The notes: generated from the sequence alone by a model not told the origin. 64,000 nucleotides of DNA from Pratylenchus scribneri (GCA_030063045.1 JAQSEB010000048.1:1178001-1242000), one strand, 5' to 3'. Shown: positions 45,101-56,310, counted from the first letter of the stretch. Numbers and translations: made by a program.

Positions 45101-46415
45101 GATCAAAAATGAGCAAGTGAATTGGACATGCGCAGCAGACAACCACTATAAGACCGCGTTGATCAAATGTTTCGTTGTTCCGCCCAGGCAAATTGACATC
45201 CCGATTCTACCAATGAAATTGAGCACAGATGGCGATGAGCGGTTGCTGTTTCCGCTTTGCTCAAAATGCGCAAATACACACAAGGACGGAGGCCACTATC
45301 GACACTATCAATGCATGCATACGGACGATAAAAGAGGTTGGATGGGCACATTTACTTCGGTTGAGCTGGATGCGGCACTAAATGAGGGCTATCGCGTGAC
45401 GGAGCTGGTCCGAGTCTATGAGTACGAGGGAGCCGACCGAGAGCTGTTCCGAGGTTATATGAAGGAATTTTTGGCATTGAAAATCCATGCGTCCGGCTTC
45501 GATAAGAGTATTGAGGGAAAGACAGAAGTGGAAGAAGAATTCATTAGGGAATGCAAACAACGTTTTGGGATTACAATTGATCGGCTCTTAATGAAAATGG
45601 ACAAAGGCAAGAGGCAGTTGGCCAAATTGATCGTCAATAATCTATGGGGACGTTTTGGTATGCGAAATTGGGGACTCCATAAGACGGCAATAACAGATGA
45701 TCCGGCGAAATTGGGTGAAATGTTCCACGATCACTCAATTGAAATTATGCAACTGGACGAGCTGGTAAAGGGGCATGGGAATAAACCGGCTGTAATCATG
45801 ATCACCTATGTCACCAAGAAGGGATGCGCCGAAGAAAATGACGCCTCCAATTTTATCATCTCATTATTGACTACATCTTGCGCTCGGCTCCTCCTCCTAC
45901 GTTCAATGCAAAAAGTTGTGCGCACACCTGGCTGTCAACTCCACTATGTCGATACGGACTCGCTCATTTTCTCCCATCCCAAAGATGAATGCCCTCTACA
46001 GCTGGGACCGCACATTGGCGATTTTACGGATGAACTACCGGAGCATGACATTTTGGAAGTATGTTTTGGGGGCCCTAAACAATATGGAATCAAATATAGG
46101 AAGAAGAATCAGCCGGATGCGGAATTTGAATACATGCTCAAGATTCGCGGTATTACGCTCACATATGATGTCATGAAAAATCAGGGCTTTCAATATGACA
46201 AATTCAAGGAATTGGTGCTCAAATATGCGGACACAGGTGTCATTGACTCAATTGATCTTTTCTACTCAAATTTCCTCAGAACACAGCTAAAGAAGGGCGG
46301 CATTGAAGGAGCAATCGCATCGACAATTCTACAAAAGCAATACAAGCCGGTTATGAGCAAAGGAATGGTCAAACGAGGTGAATACAAGATTTACAATTTT
46401 GGAGAAAACTTTTGA
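42168..46415 (+). CDS. polB: Protein-primed family B DNA polymerase
   Basis: 1415 residues from the ATG at 42168 (context CCAAAAATGG, first ATG after the TATA-like box). Order of parts: a Ser/Pro-rich N-terminus; a region around NRCLFYALHSAL (about 205) and HHDGKHF (about 317) that recalls an OTU-like Cys/His pair; a Cys-rich zinc region with about ten CxxC-type pairs (about 337-446); the exonuclease with IAFDLETTE (about 460), GGKFDIHFV and YCINDVEIL; and the polymerase with DFTSLYP (motif A, about 950), KLIVNNLWGRFG (motif B, about 1155), YVDTDSL (motif C, about 1261) and KIRG. These are the motifs of phi29/adenovirus-type polymerases that start from a terminal protein. All catalytic aspartates are present. 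No introns, unlike its relative at 61766. It would copy the linear element genome. Confidence 0.95.
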   Translation: MASRRRSPGSSSSPSSPPSSPPVAKRSRFEETDPSLDEFIEVLDVPRNEEEFHGYPIHKRVSVFKIKKFPAHPESALFGFFNEAAARAVIEAKREKNIDADRISFMLNSTNLEEGQPIFSSFQPLEEATFHSLRNIFMKVEQSREPLGKSLFNAPLEIQVTVLQKNGMAQKHKKKMVGGARPRKNNLSITHTIADNMKIDMPNQIGNRCLFYALHSALQKQIRGLERDEWKRYRRSLHGQRGKIHNEVTQLMETLKIPLWEKEYAAQDWVPIIVDYWNNVLHKDRYRIKVFFFGERGLLIPEYKYGAKDYNITLVIHHDGKHFIGLIKSGALFGKGYCLRCERSYNKGTNHATSCKKKCLNCGRVGPTFPCEPVPQVEIPCQNCGKTFVSEECYRHHLKNNFCQYSKKCGTCGVVWDKRVREHKCGETYCRGCKAYHAKNKQRCCFIQPLERKPQHSVRYIAFDLETTEIEQEVPGRRPYEPARVKKILYPNFVGARVACQECIGSGEWKSSKMSTECAVCGPHRTVTFGTHAYGETYQDKAVTCIDGDPKGPPITQFTRWLLHELPQEYDSYIYSHYGGKFDIHFVIVELYKEGCNPDLVRRGNKIITMDLKKDNGHQLHIRDSFNLFPMALDALPSAFGLDVADKGQFPHKLNRPDNFHKRIIPTHDDFMVKEMKMEKYERFMEKYEPREFYLNEDLPAYCINDVEILMAALVAFRQEFMEISKRNKGDLDGDGLVLANAQPGIDPLTSSPTIARACVNIFKANHLPTHHLALVPENGYDKEDNQSDTAYRYMRWLEEEEGVPIHTAYSHPREKRFGQYRVDGYYEKANEFGEIERIIVEVNGCPYHGCSKCFPNDDELIPKIQKTPAQLRQKDAPRIAYLRRCVDRVDIIWTCEIDKMKKKDPDMKRRFEQYLDRSPINPRDAFFGGRTGPSTIFYEAKENEKISYYDFTSLYPYVNYMLEEWMMGYPVGHPEVRIKNEQVNWTCAADNHYKTALIKCFVVPPRQIDIPILPMKLSTDGDERLLFPLCSKCANTHKDGGHYRHYQCMHTDDKRGWMGTFTSVELDAALNEGYRVTELVRVYEYEGADRELFRGYMKEFLALKIHASGFDKSIEGKTEVEEEFIRECKQRFGITIDRLLMKMDKGKRQLAKLIVNNLWGRFGMRNWGLHKTAITDDPAKLGEMFHDHSIEIMQLDELVKGHGNKPAVIMITYVTKKGCAEENDASNFIISLLTTSCARLLLLRSMQKVVRTPGCQLHYVDTDSLIFSHPKDECPLQLGPHIGDFTDELPEHDILEVCFGGPKQYGIKYRKKNQPDAEFEYMLKIRGITLTYDVMKNQGFQYDKFKELVLKYADTGVIDSIDLFYSNFLRTQLKKGGIEGAIASTILQKQYKPVMSKGMVKRGEYKIYNFGENF

Positions 46416-47050
46416 GCAAATCCTTCCCACACAAATTAATCCATCCATTCCGTTCATTTTTTTTCGAACATTTTGTTCGTGGAGCTAACTTTTAAGTCAA
46501 TTATTTCAAAGTAAAAATTAAGAGGCTCATCACCTCTCAATTTTTTTACTTGAAGAAATTTTTGTCTCAAAAGTTTACTCCGAGAATGAAATGTTTCAGT
46601 GATTAATGCATCCTTATATATTAAATTCATTTTGTGCCCGCCTTAATATTCCATTTATTGTATATATTTTAATTTCCATTTTATTTTTTAATTTCCATTT
46701 TATTTTACGATAATGAATAAAAAAGAAAATTTATGACATTGAAATTGGAATATGGGAATGGGAGGGACTGGCTGGGAACGAATTCTCCGAAAGGGCAGAT
46801 GGTCCGTCAAACGGTTTTTTATTGGATCGACGAGGGAAAAATATTTTGAGGGAATGGGGTTCCTTCCTTCCTTCCATTCTTCTCTCCTTTCTTTTGGAAT
46901 CCGGCTGGTGGGACCCAATTGGGTGGTCAATGCGAGGGGAAATTTATTGGAAGATTTTGATGGCAAATTCTGTGGGAATTTTGTGGTGAATTCGTTGATG
47001 CCAAGGTGACAGCTCATGAGAATTTGATGAGAAATTTATCGTTTTTGGAA
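46416..47050. other. Intergenic spacer with boundary motif
   Basis: Holds the 3' region of the polymerase gene, a strong hairpin (46507-46552), one TTAATGCATCC boundary motif at 46603, and a moderately GC-rich stretch at 46745-47015 with an 85-codon frame that resembles nothing and is open on both strands. I do not call it a gene. Confidence 0.5.
46507..46552. terminator. Hairpin downstream of the polymerase gene
   Basis: An inverted repeat with AAGTAAAAATTAAGAGG in the left arm and CCTCTCAATTTTTTTACTT in the right arm, about 17 paired bases with a small bulge and a seven-base loop. It lies about 90 bases after the stop codon. A role in transcript 3'-end formation is inferred. Confidence 0.5.
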
Positions 47051-47052
47051 TG

Positions 47053-47060
47053 TATATAAG
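47053..47060 (+). promoter_or_regulatory. TATA box of the RING gene
   Basis: TATATAAG, 117 bases before the first downstream ATG at 47177. Confidence 0.6.
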
Positions 47061-47176
47061 CCTGTTGTGGAAAATTGGCATCATTGCAGTCTTCTTCTTC
47101 TTCTGTCAACCAGATAATTTTTTTGCCGTCTTCACTTTTACCTCATTTTCCTCATTATCTTTATCATTGTCCGAGT

Positions 47177-48458
47177 ATGCCTAACCAAAATAATGAAGCA
47201 AACGTTCGTCCCCGAATTGACTTGCTCGAAGGAGCCGTGCTCACAATTACGAGCAGATTGGAGGCAATTGAGGCTTGGGCCTATCAGGTAATCTCAATTT
47301 CCCTTTGTACTCAATTTCTCTTTGTACTCATTTTCCGCTTTGATCTCATTTTTTTACGTTTTGTACTCATTTTTTGTTTTTTTTCAGCGCCGTGCGCGCC
47401 CCTTCCGACTTGAATGGCCCGGGCTCGCCGGAGCACGGATCAATAACATTCTCCGTATCCGCCGAAATGAGACAAATTCCGTGGCACAGGCGGTGAACCT
47501 TATTGAGCATGTGAGTTTCGTCTTACTCATTTTTAAAAATATTCATTTAGGCTCATTACTCTTTTTTTTTCAAATTAAGTATCCGATATTTTAAATTCAC
47601 TCTATTCATTTACTCAATTTCAGGTTCGTCGCGAACATCCGCCCATCAATGGACAGGAGAGAGTTGCAGCGGCTGTGGCGGCAGAGAATTCGGAACTTGA
47701 TCTTTACATGCGACAAGTGAGAAAATTTTAAATTGAGTACTCAATTAAATTTTACTCATTTTCATAGTACCGGATTAATCAGGAAATTGATCGGGCCTTG
47801 GCCGAAATCGATGTGGACGATTGGAGTTGGTGTACTCCGGAATCGTGGGTAGAGTGTATTCCGAGAAACGAGTCGCCCGAAGGTAAACATGGGAAATTGA
47901 GTATGCTCATTTTTTTTTTAAAAATTGATTTTAAGATACTCGTGCCGCAATGAATGTGAACATCTCCGTGTACAACAGCCGAGTTGCCGAGCTTTGTATG
48001 CCATTCGGTGGGGTTTTTTTTTATTCATATTGATCTTACTCAATTTTAAATCATTTTTACTCATTTCAGTTCTCCATCCGACAGGCCGAAATCGTCGGGC
48101 ATTGTTCGGAGAAGCTTTGCGAGTCGCCGTTGTGGCCGGATACGGATGGCATCGTAATGGACTTCATCGCGCAATCGCGATGTGTGGCGGTTTGGAGGAT
48201 CGTGCTCGCCGCTGGATTTTCGAGGAACCGGCCGAACTCTTCTATGAGGGCCACGATTGCATTACATGCACAACAACAAAGGCTGTAATGTTTCCTCGGT
48301 GTGGACATCTTTCATTTTGTGTGCCGTGTTGCCGCAAATATACGGACAGGATCTGCCCATTTTGTCGTGCGCCAGCGAGGAAATTTAAGTCCGTCCCAAT
48401 AAGGATTCGCCCACCGATGGGCTCAATGTTCCGCAGTCGGAATTCGTTCTTTTTGTGA
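47177..48458 (+). CDS. RING-finger protein, probable E3 ubiquitin ligase, 6 exons
   Basis: Exons 47177-47287, 47388-47510, 47624-47716, 47768-47882, 47936-47995 and 48070-48458 give 296 residues. All five introns are GT-AG (51-113 nt). The first three are phase 0, the last two phase 1. The C-terminus is a C3HC4 RING: C231, C234 (CITC), C245, H247 (RCGH), C251, C254 (CVPC), C263, C266 (CPFC). The compact spacing is like the RINGs of IAP and MULAN-type ligases, which pass ubiquitin from an E2 to a substrate. The N-terminal 165 residues are helical and Arg-rich without a known substrate domain. No BIR domain is visible. Viral RING proteins often redirect host ubiquitin. That role here is inferred. 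Confidence 0.85.
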
Positions 48459-49129
48459 GTTTTGTTTGGGAAAAAGAGGAGGAGGAGGAGGAGAAAGAAT
48501 TTCGTTCGTTCGTTTTATGAATGTTTTTAACCAATAATAATAATTCATTAATCAATTATGTTCAGCTCAATTAATCCATTTACTCAATTAATTATTTTTC
48601 ATTTATTCTCACCACACCACAAAATTAATAATCACTTTTTGTACATTTTACTCAATAACCAACAATAAATAATAATCGCTTTGTAAACATTTTACTCAGT
48701 AACCAACAATAATAATAATAATAATAATAACCGTATGTACATATCAATCAATTAACTCAATTAATTCAATTCACTTTTTTTTTAAATTGGATAAAAATGA
48801 AAATTATTATAAATGAAAAGAAGAGGGAAAAAATCATATTTCAAGTTAATGCATCCGTATATTAAATTCACTCCTGAATTGGCGAAATATCAATTCCGGA
48901 GTATGCGTCGGCTTACGCCTCGCTACTCCGTTCACGTTTTTTTTTCGTTCCCTCATTCCTTTTCCTTCCCTCCTTCCTTCTTTCTTTCTTCCCGTCCGCC
49001 ATTCCTCCGTCTTCTCCTCCCTTTTCGGTTTGAACGTTTGGAAGTTCATCGATCGTCGTCGTCGTCGTCGTCGGACCCTTCCCCTTCCTCTTCCCTCATA
49101 TCCGCAACCATTTCCCTCCTCAATTCCGG
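48459..49129. other. Right subterminal spacer
   Basis: AT-rich repeats (AATAAT units, repeated TTTTACTCAATAACCAACA) at 48540-48735, then a boundary-repeat copy at 48847-48936, then a CT-rich tract leading into the right terminal repeat. Antiparallel open frames at 48813-49136 are low-complexity and I do not call them genes. Confidence 0.5.
48847..48936 (-). repeat. Partial inverted copy of the boundary repeat
   Basis: TTAATGCATCCGTATATTA followed by GGCGAAATATCAATTCCGGA and GGCTTACGCCTCGCTACTCC. Matches the reverse complement of part of 33353-33575. Confidence 0.7.
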
Positions 49130-49675
49130 TCATTAATCATCATCAACGCCATTGGGTTGGCTCAATTCCCCTCCATTCCTTCCATTGCTTCGCATCTAAA
49201 AAAAAGGGGGGGAATTGAGGGGAAAGGGGGATCATTAATCATCATCATTTTATCCATTCCCTCAAATCCATTCCCTTCCCTTACCAATTTTTCCCGCCAA
49301 AAAAAATTGGTTGGCCAACGCTCATTCCAAAATTGGTCCACATCCATTGGCTCTTTTTTTTCCCGCCAAATTGGCAATGGTCAATGGTCATCCCGCTCAA
49401 TTTGGGGGTAAGGGGACGGACGGCAGTCGGTTGGGCGGCCGGCGGCGACAAAACACAGCGGGTGGTCTGGGACCGAACTGAAAAGAAAGGGAAATTTGAA
49501 GTCATCGAATAGGCAGAGGCTCTCTTCCCCTCCAAGGAGGGAAAGAGGGGCCATCTGGCATAAAAAAAAAGTAATCGAATAGGTATAGGCCTACCCCAAA
49601 AAAAGGAAGCCTACAGGCGTTGGCCAGGAAAAATGCCTTACCCATGTTTGCCCCCCTGGGGGTTAAGTACCTACT
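49130..49675 (-). repeat. Right terminal inverted repeat of Polinton 1
   Basis: Reverse complement of 26499-27043. Ends GGGGGTTAAGTACCTACT. Small indels and substitutions separate it from the left copy, so the pair is near-identical but not perfect. Confidence 0.93.
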
Positions 49676-49681
49676 ATTGCT
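49676..49681 (+). repeat. Right 6-bp target-site duplication (ATTGCT)
   Basis: Identical to 26493-26498 and directly abuts the CT end of the element. Confidence 0.95.
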
Positions 49682-52600
49682 TTATCGGTATAATTTAAAA
49701 ATAATTTTTATTTTATTATTAAAAATGGAAATTTCTATATAATCAAAAATCTCTTAATAAATTTTAAATTTAAAAATTCTAGTTGAATCAGTGTTAATAA
49801 ACATTTGTATGTAATTTATTTTCACATGTATCTGCTAAATGTGACGCATATAAAAAATGCAATATATGAACTATATTAGTTATTATTATTTATTTTTTTA
49901 AAAATTTATTTGGTATATTTAATTATTTCAAATAATACATAATTTATTTAATAAAATCTGTTATAAATTTTAGTAAGTTTGATTTTTTATATAGAATTGA
50001 TAAGTTCCGAAAATTCCCAAATGCTGGTAACTAAATATCAAATAATCAATATACATGTTATACATGTTTGTTAATTTATAATTATACAATAATATTGCAA
50101 AAAAATTTATTTATTTATTCTTTATCAATAATTTATATTAAAATAAAATTATTTTAAAATTTTACATTATTTCACACTCACAACATATTTTATAAATATT
50201 CTATTTAAAATTAAATAAATTTGATATTTTTTTAATTTATTGTTTGATTAATTTAAAATTTTATTATTAACTATTTTAATAAATTTCCATATTTATTGCA
50301 AATATTTTAATTTTTTTTCGAGATCTTTTGCAAAACCATTATTTTTATAACATTTTCTTATTGAAATTTAAATTAGTGTGCTTTTCTATGTTGAATTTTC
50401 ATTGTTGTTATCATTTATTAAAATGATAGAAAAAAATTATTTTCTCATTTAGTATGGTTTCATAAAATAATTTTGATTGTGGAAACTTTATGAGCCAATC
50501 ATATGTTGCTTCAAATATTGAATTCAAGCTTATAATCTGCAGCAATAAATTTTTTCCGGTTTTTACATGTATTAAAATGGATATTTTGTTAAACATTGAA
50601 TTGCAATCATTTCATAACTTTTTATCGCTATCCATTATTTTATGTGTAAAAAATAAATTCGCAAATCTTCAGTGGTTCTGTTAACATTATAATTTTTTAG
50701 TTTTGCTATTTATCTTATTTATCAGAATAAGATTTAAAAAAATACAAATTTGTTATTTTTAAATTTCAGCATTTATTTTATTAGATTTCTTTTCGTTATT
50801 TCTTATTAGAATAGCTTAATAATGGCAATAATTTTCTATAAGAAAATGGGATGTCTTTTGAATGACAATATTTTATTTTTAAGATATATTTTTTTAATAA
50901 AATCTTCTCGTTATAAAGCTATTCATGAATAATAATATTTATTTATTAAATATTTTACATTTTAATGATATAATAAATTTTAATATTTTTATTGCACATT
51001 CTCAAATCATACATTCCTTGGTATTAATAAGCTTCTTCTCTAGAATAGTGGCGAACAACCTTATTACAATCAAAATTCTAAACTACCATCGATTGATTTT
51101 ATTTAATTAATTTTTTATTATACGAACCATTGAAATTTCCTATTTCCTATCAGTTTTATATTTTAATATTATATAAATATTTTTAAGAATCTATTATGTC
51201 AATTTTAAAATTTTTATTTTAAAATGATATTTTATAAATTTTTCATTTTTTTTATTGATTTTGATTTGATTACATCAACAGATTAAAAATTTGTTTATCG
51301 CAATTCTCGCAGGTATGGGTGCAATAATTATCGAAAAATTATATAACTATCCATTATTTTCTACAGAAAAATAAATTTCGTTTATTTTTATTTTATTTTA
51401 AAGTGTGAACATATTAAAGTTAATTATTGACTATTATGGATTTATTAAAAAAATTAAATTTTTTAAATTAAATTTATAGGATTTTTTATAATTGTAATAA
51501 AATTGATATCATTGTATTTAGTCATTTAAAAATATTTTTTTAGATCGAGGAAAATATAACAAAGTTTAAAATAATTATACAACATTTATATTTTATCATC
51601 TTAAATTTAATTATATATTTTAATTGAATAATATTAATATTATTTTATCGAAGAAATTACTTAATTTTCAAAATGGTGGAAATTGTTGGGATCGTTGCCG
51701 ACGAAATAAATCATAGTTGTTTCGTATTAAGAGAAATAATGAACAGATTTATTAATTTTTTATAATATTCAAGTAAAATTTTTTATTTTAATTTTAGATA
51801 ATTTAAAGAAATTTAAATTTAATTTAAAATAATTTGAGGAATATAAATTTAATTTTGAATAGTTTAAGGAATTTTAAAATTTCCATTTATACTATCAATT
51901 TATTTTTTTTATTTTTTCATTCCTCTTAATTGCTCACACAAAAAAAGAAACCAATCGGAAAAGATCATTTAGATTTGCAGCGGCAACAGACAAATATATA
52001 AAGGAGTATTCGTAGGAAATTTTCGAAGAAGCTTGATAAGATTACCAACAAAAGAAGATGAATAATCTTCGACAATGTATTATTAAAATAAATATTTATT
52101 ATATGACTTTCATTTAAATAAAGAATAAGATTGTTTATAGAATTTTTATTTTATCATTCATAAATTTTATACATAAGCGAATATAAGACATATTTTTCGC
52201 CATGGGTGAAAGACAAATTTACATGATTTTTCTCATATTTTCTCATCACCCTTAATTTTTTTTATTAAATTCTTTTATTCATTCTTCAAATTCATTATCC
52301 TCAATTATAATACAGAATATTTCTTTAAAATAATATTAATTGAATATATTTTCTATGCAAGAATATTTATTTTTTTAATATTATTAAATAATTTATTAAA
52401 TTATTTATTAACAATTTTATGGGCCATGATAAATAAAATGCATGTAACCAACTTATTATCAGATATTCTTCGTAAAAATATATATAATCGAAAGATTGTT
52501 TCTAAGTATCATCGATAATTTAATCGCATCTATGCTCCACTTGTATGCCGATTTTTAATTTGAATTCCTTGAATGATATGTCGGAAGAATTTTAATTTAT

Positions 52601-55600
52601 ATTTTAATTATATCAGCTATTTCAAGTTCAATAAAAATATTTAATTGCGTGTTATCATTTTCATTAATTGGATGGATAATCGCTTGGTATTATTTGAATC
52701 ATTGTTTATTGTGGAACGTGTTAATTTTTATATGCTTCAAAATGTCCTAAACTCCAGCACCAATTTTTTTTTCTCTTAATTTATTAAATAAGTGTAAATT
52801 TTTATTCTAAAATCATCATGGATATAAAAATATTATTTTTCAATCCATCGCATTAAATCATACTAATACTTTTTATTAATTGATTTTATTTTTAAATTTT
52901 TTTTGAGATTATTATTTAATTCACTAAATTTTATTATTATACTTCAATTAATAATTGAAAACTATTTCTCTATTAACTCTTCAAATTTTGGATTAAATGG
53001 ATTTTTTTATCTAAAAATAAATATCTAATTTTTTAATAAATAATTTCAGTTTTTTCCAATTATGAAATATAAATGACCAATTATTAAATAAAAAGTTGTT
53101 CATATTCACATTTTCCACTATACAAATTTTAATAATAAAAATTTAATTTTCATAGTAAATTTTTTTTATAATAATAATAATTAAATTTTATTAAATATAA
53201 TAAATTTTTAATTTAATTATTAATCATCTTATAAATTCTTTTTATAACTTCATTACAATTTCCAATCAAATCTTTCCCTTTGCCCCTAGAGGGAAGAAAA
53301 CCATGTCCATTTTATCAATGGGTTCTGTATAAAATGCGTCGAATAACAAACTGAACTTGTTTAATATTTAAATTTTTTTTGTTTTTTATCATAACATTTT
53401 TATTTTTATAATAAAAATTTATATTTATATTTTTTTAATTTATTTATCAGTGTGGTAGTTTTCTTTTCACAATACATTTTCTATAAATAATTTTATTTTG
53501 TAAATATTTCTATATAAAAATTTTATTTTTCAATTAAAATTATTATAATCGAAAATTAATTGAATATTTTGTTTTATTTAATGTATTAAAATTTGAAAAA
53601 TTACTTTCATAATTTAAAGTAAGATTATTTTTAAGTTTATAAAATATTCACTTTATAATTAAAAATTTTATAAAATTAAAAGTATTATAATTCTAAGTAT
53701 TAATTTTTTAATCTACAATTTTTACTGTGCTGAAAACTGATGTTTGCGAAATTGTAGGATTGATGATATACAAAAAAATAAATCTGATATTTTTTTGTTA
53801 TGTTTTTGCTTAATATAATGTATAATTTTAAAATTTTATTTAATTAAATATTTTAAATTTTTCAATTTTATTATAATTATTTTTTTTGTATTATTAATTT
53901 CTCAATAATTGATTAATATTATTGATTATTAAACAATAATTATTTTTTATAATTTTTTAATTTATTACTGATTTAATGAATTATAGTTTAAATTTTTTAT
54001 TTAAAATAAAATTTATTATTTTTACATCTGTATTTGAAATTTTAATAAATTTTTATTATTATGATGATAATTTATTTATTCATTTTATTAATTCAATTTA
54101 TAAATTATTTTAAAAAATTTTTAAAGTATTTTTTAATCACCTTTTGCCATTCTCTTTATTGTTTTCTCGCACATCTCTCAAAATAATTTGAAGAGGATGC
54201 TCTTCATGTAGCGAGTTCATTTGTGTAAATTATTTTTATTAAAATTCTTATTTCTGAATAAGCTTTTTAAACCTATATTAATTTTTAAGTAATAAAATTA
54301 TTCAATTTATTTTACTTTTATCAAATTTATATTTTTCAAATTTTTATAATATCTACGAAAATAACAAGGGCGGCGCGGATGAATTTGACCATAGAGTTAA
54401 GATCAAATTACTTAAATTATGTTCTATGATATTTTTTATGATATCATTTAAATAGAATTTTAAATTGAGTAAATTGAAATAAAAATGTTACGAAAAATTG
54501 ACAATTTATGATTACTAAAAAAATTTACAGAAATATCAATCAAAATATAATTGCAGAATTTTTTAAAATAATTTTATTGAAATGTTTTATAAATATATTA
54601 TTTTAATATCATTTTAAGAAATTTTTTAAAATTTAACTTTTGGGATAGCATAACGGGGGGGGGACAAGCTTTATAAATTTCAATGAATAATGGGGATGTC
54701 TTCTCATCTTCTAGATTGTTTGAATTCTTTATGAAAAAAGTCGAATTTATTATTTTTTTATATATTGCAAAATTTTATTAAATTTATTAATTATTTTTAT
54801 TTTTTATAATTTTTTATATATTATTTTTTAAATATTGATTCTCAAAATTTAAATATTGGTTCTCAAGATTTATTATTATGACAGCTGCTTAAAAGGCTTT
54901 CTCAAAGGTCTTTAAATGGCTTTAACACCAATGTTAGTAATCATTATAATATTGGAAATGTTATTGGTGCTGCAGGCTGTAAGGCTTTGGAGAATGCTTT
55001 AATTTCGCTATTTCTTTTGAAATTTTCTTCAATTCATCGCGTTCTGCCTTCGATTATTGGAAATTCATGACTGCGCAGTTATTTTATCAAATACTATGGA
55101 AATATTTTACTTTTGTTTCAATAATTTTTGAAATTTTATATCTAATTTTATTATATAATAATAACTAAATTATTAAAAGAAAAATAATTTATCGAATATC
55201 ATTAAATATTTTTAAAATTTTCATATGAACTTGGATTATAATTATTTACAACTTTTTATTAATCAAATATCATCATATAATTGAGTAAATAAATTTCTGT
55301 TCCATGCAATTTTTAATGGAGAATAAGATAATTTTATATAATATTAAATTTATTTATGCAATTTTACGGAGTTATTATTATTATTTTTTGTTTCCTTTTT
55401 CTAATTTTTTTGTCCAAAAAATTTTTCTTCCCGGCTACCTCCGAACGATTGCTCTACAATTCCTAATATTCACCTCCGCCATATTTATTCTTCAATTTTT
55501 ATTCAATTATTCTTTTTATTTTTTTTCATTTATTTTTCAATGTAATAAGTTCTAATTTCAGATTCCTCTTTGAATAAGATGAATAAAAAAAAGTTTTGAA

Positions 55601-56310
55601 TAATTCTATTTTTTTTAAATATTTAAATTTATTAAATTATCTTTCTTAACTAATATCAATTTGAATTATTTGACATTATTTTACTAAATAAAATTTTTTT
55701 CCTCTTCGTGTATTTACCTTATAATATAATTTCAAATTTTTATTTTATGTATTCTTTAAATAAATTATAGAAGAAGAATCGTCGAATCTTTTCAGAATTA
55801 TAAATTAAATCGTTGATAAGAATCAGAAAATTTTTTTACTTACCCTTTACCAAATAGAAGCATTCTATTTGAGGCAAACATGTGGTTACACAATTTTCAA
55901 CGGTTGCAGCATCTCTTTGAGCTTGCGGAACATTTTGCCGTTGGTATGTCATTATCTTTTTTTTTAATTTTTTGAATATTTAATATCAATACTTCAAAAT
56001 AAATTAGAATTTATTTTAAATCATAATTTAATTTTAAATATTTTTCAATTTTATTTCGAAATTTTATCTTTATTATTCATTTACAATTCATTCGAGTTAA
56101 TAAAAAAATCTTATAATTTTTTTAATATTAGAATTAATTATTAAATTAAATTTACTTAAAATTTAATTCAAATATTTATTATTTTTGAGCTCTCTTATTT
56201 TTTATATATCAATATTTTGTTGATCTATTTTATTAGATTAACAGTTAAAAAATTAAAAATCTTATTTCTTTTTTCTAGAATTATTGTATATTATTTATGT
56301 TTTCATGAAT
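49682..56310. other. AT-rich host DNA without recognisable genes
   Basis: The same composition as 1-24608. The longest frames are under 90 codons and hydrophobic, with no domain. Slightly less AT-rich patches occur at 51940-52070, 54890-55080 and 55850-55940. None gave a convincing exon. A nine-base G run lies at about 54655. Confidence 0.65.

Larger units (their letters stand above)
26499..49675. mobile_element. Complete Polinton/Maverick element, 23.2 kb
   Basis: The element is bounded by terminal inverted repeats of about 545 bp, starts with AG, ends with CT, and is flanked by ATTGCT on both sides. Its base composition is far more GC-rich than the flanks. It encodes a protein-primed family B polymerase, major and minor capsid proteins, an adenain-like protease and a pVI/pX-like protein, the set expected for Polintons, which are regarded as integrated virus-like elements. 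I see no packaging ATPase and no integrase. Accessory genes include an ADP-ribosyl cyclase-like protein, a PAZ-domain protein, a RING protein and an 18-exon coiled-coil gene. Near-identity of the two ends and mostly intact frames suggest a fairly recent insertion. Confidence 0.95.

Noticed and set aside
46752..47009. 85-codon frame between the polymerase and RING genes
   Set aside because: It is open on both strands, has no upstream promoter of the type seen elsewhere and resembles nothing.
48813..49218. Ser/Arg-rich frames before the right terminal repeat
   Set aside because: Low-complexity CT/GA and GTC-repeat DNA read in several frames; no conserved feature.
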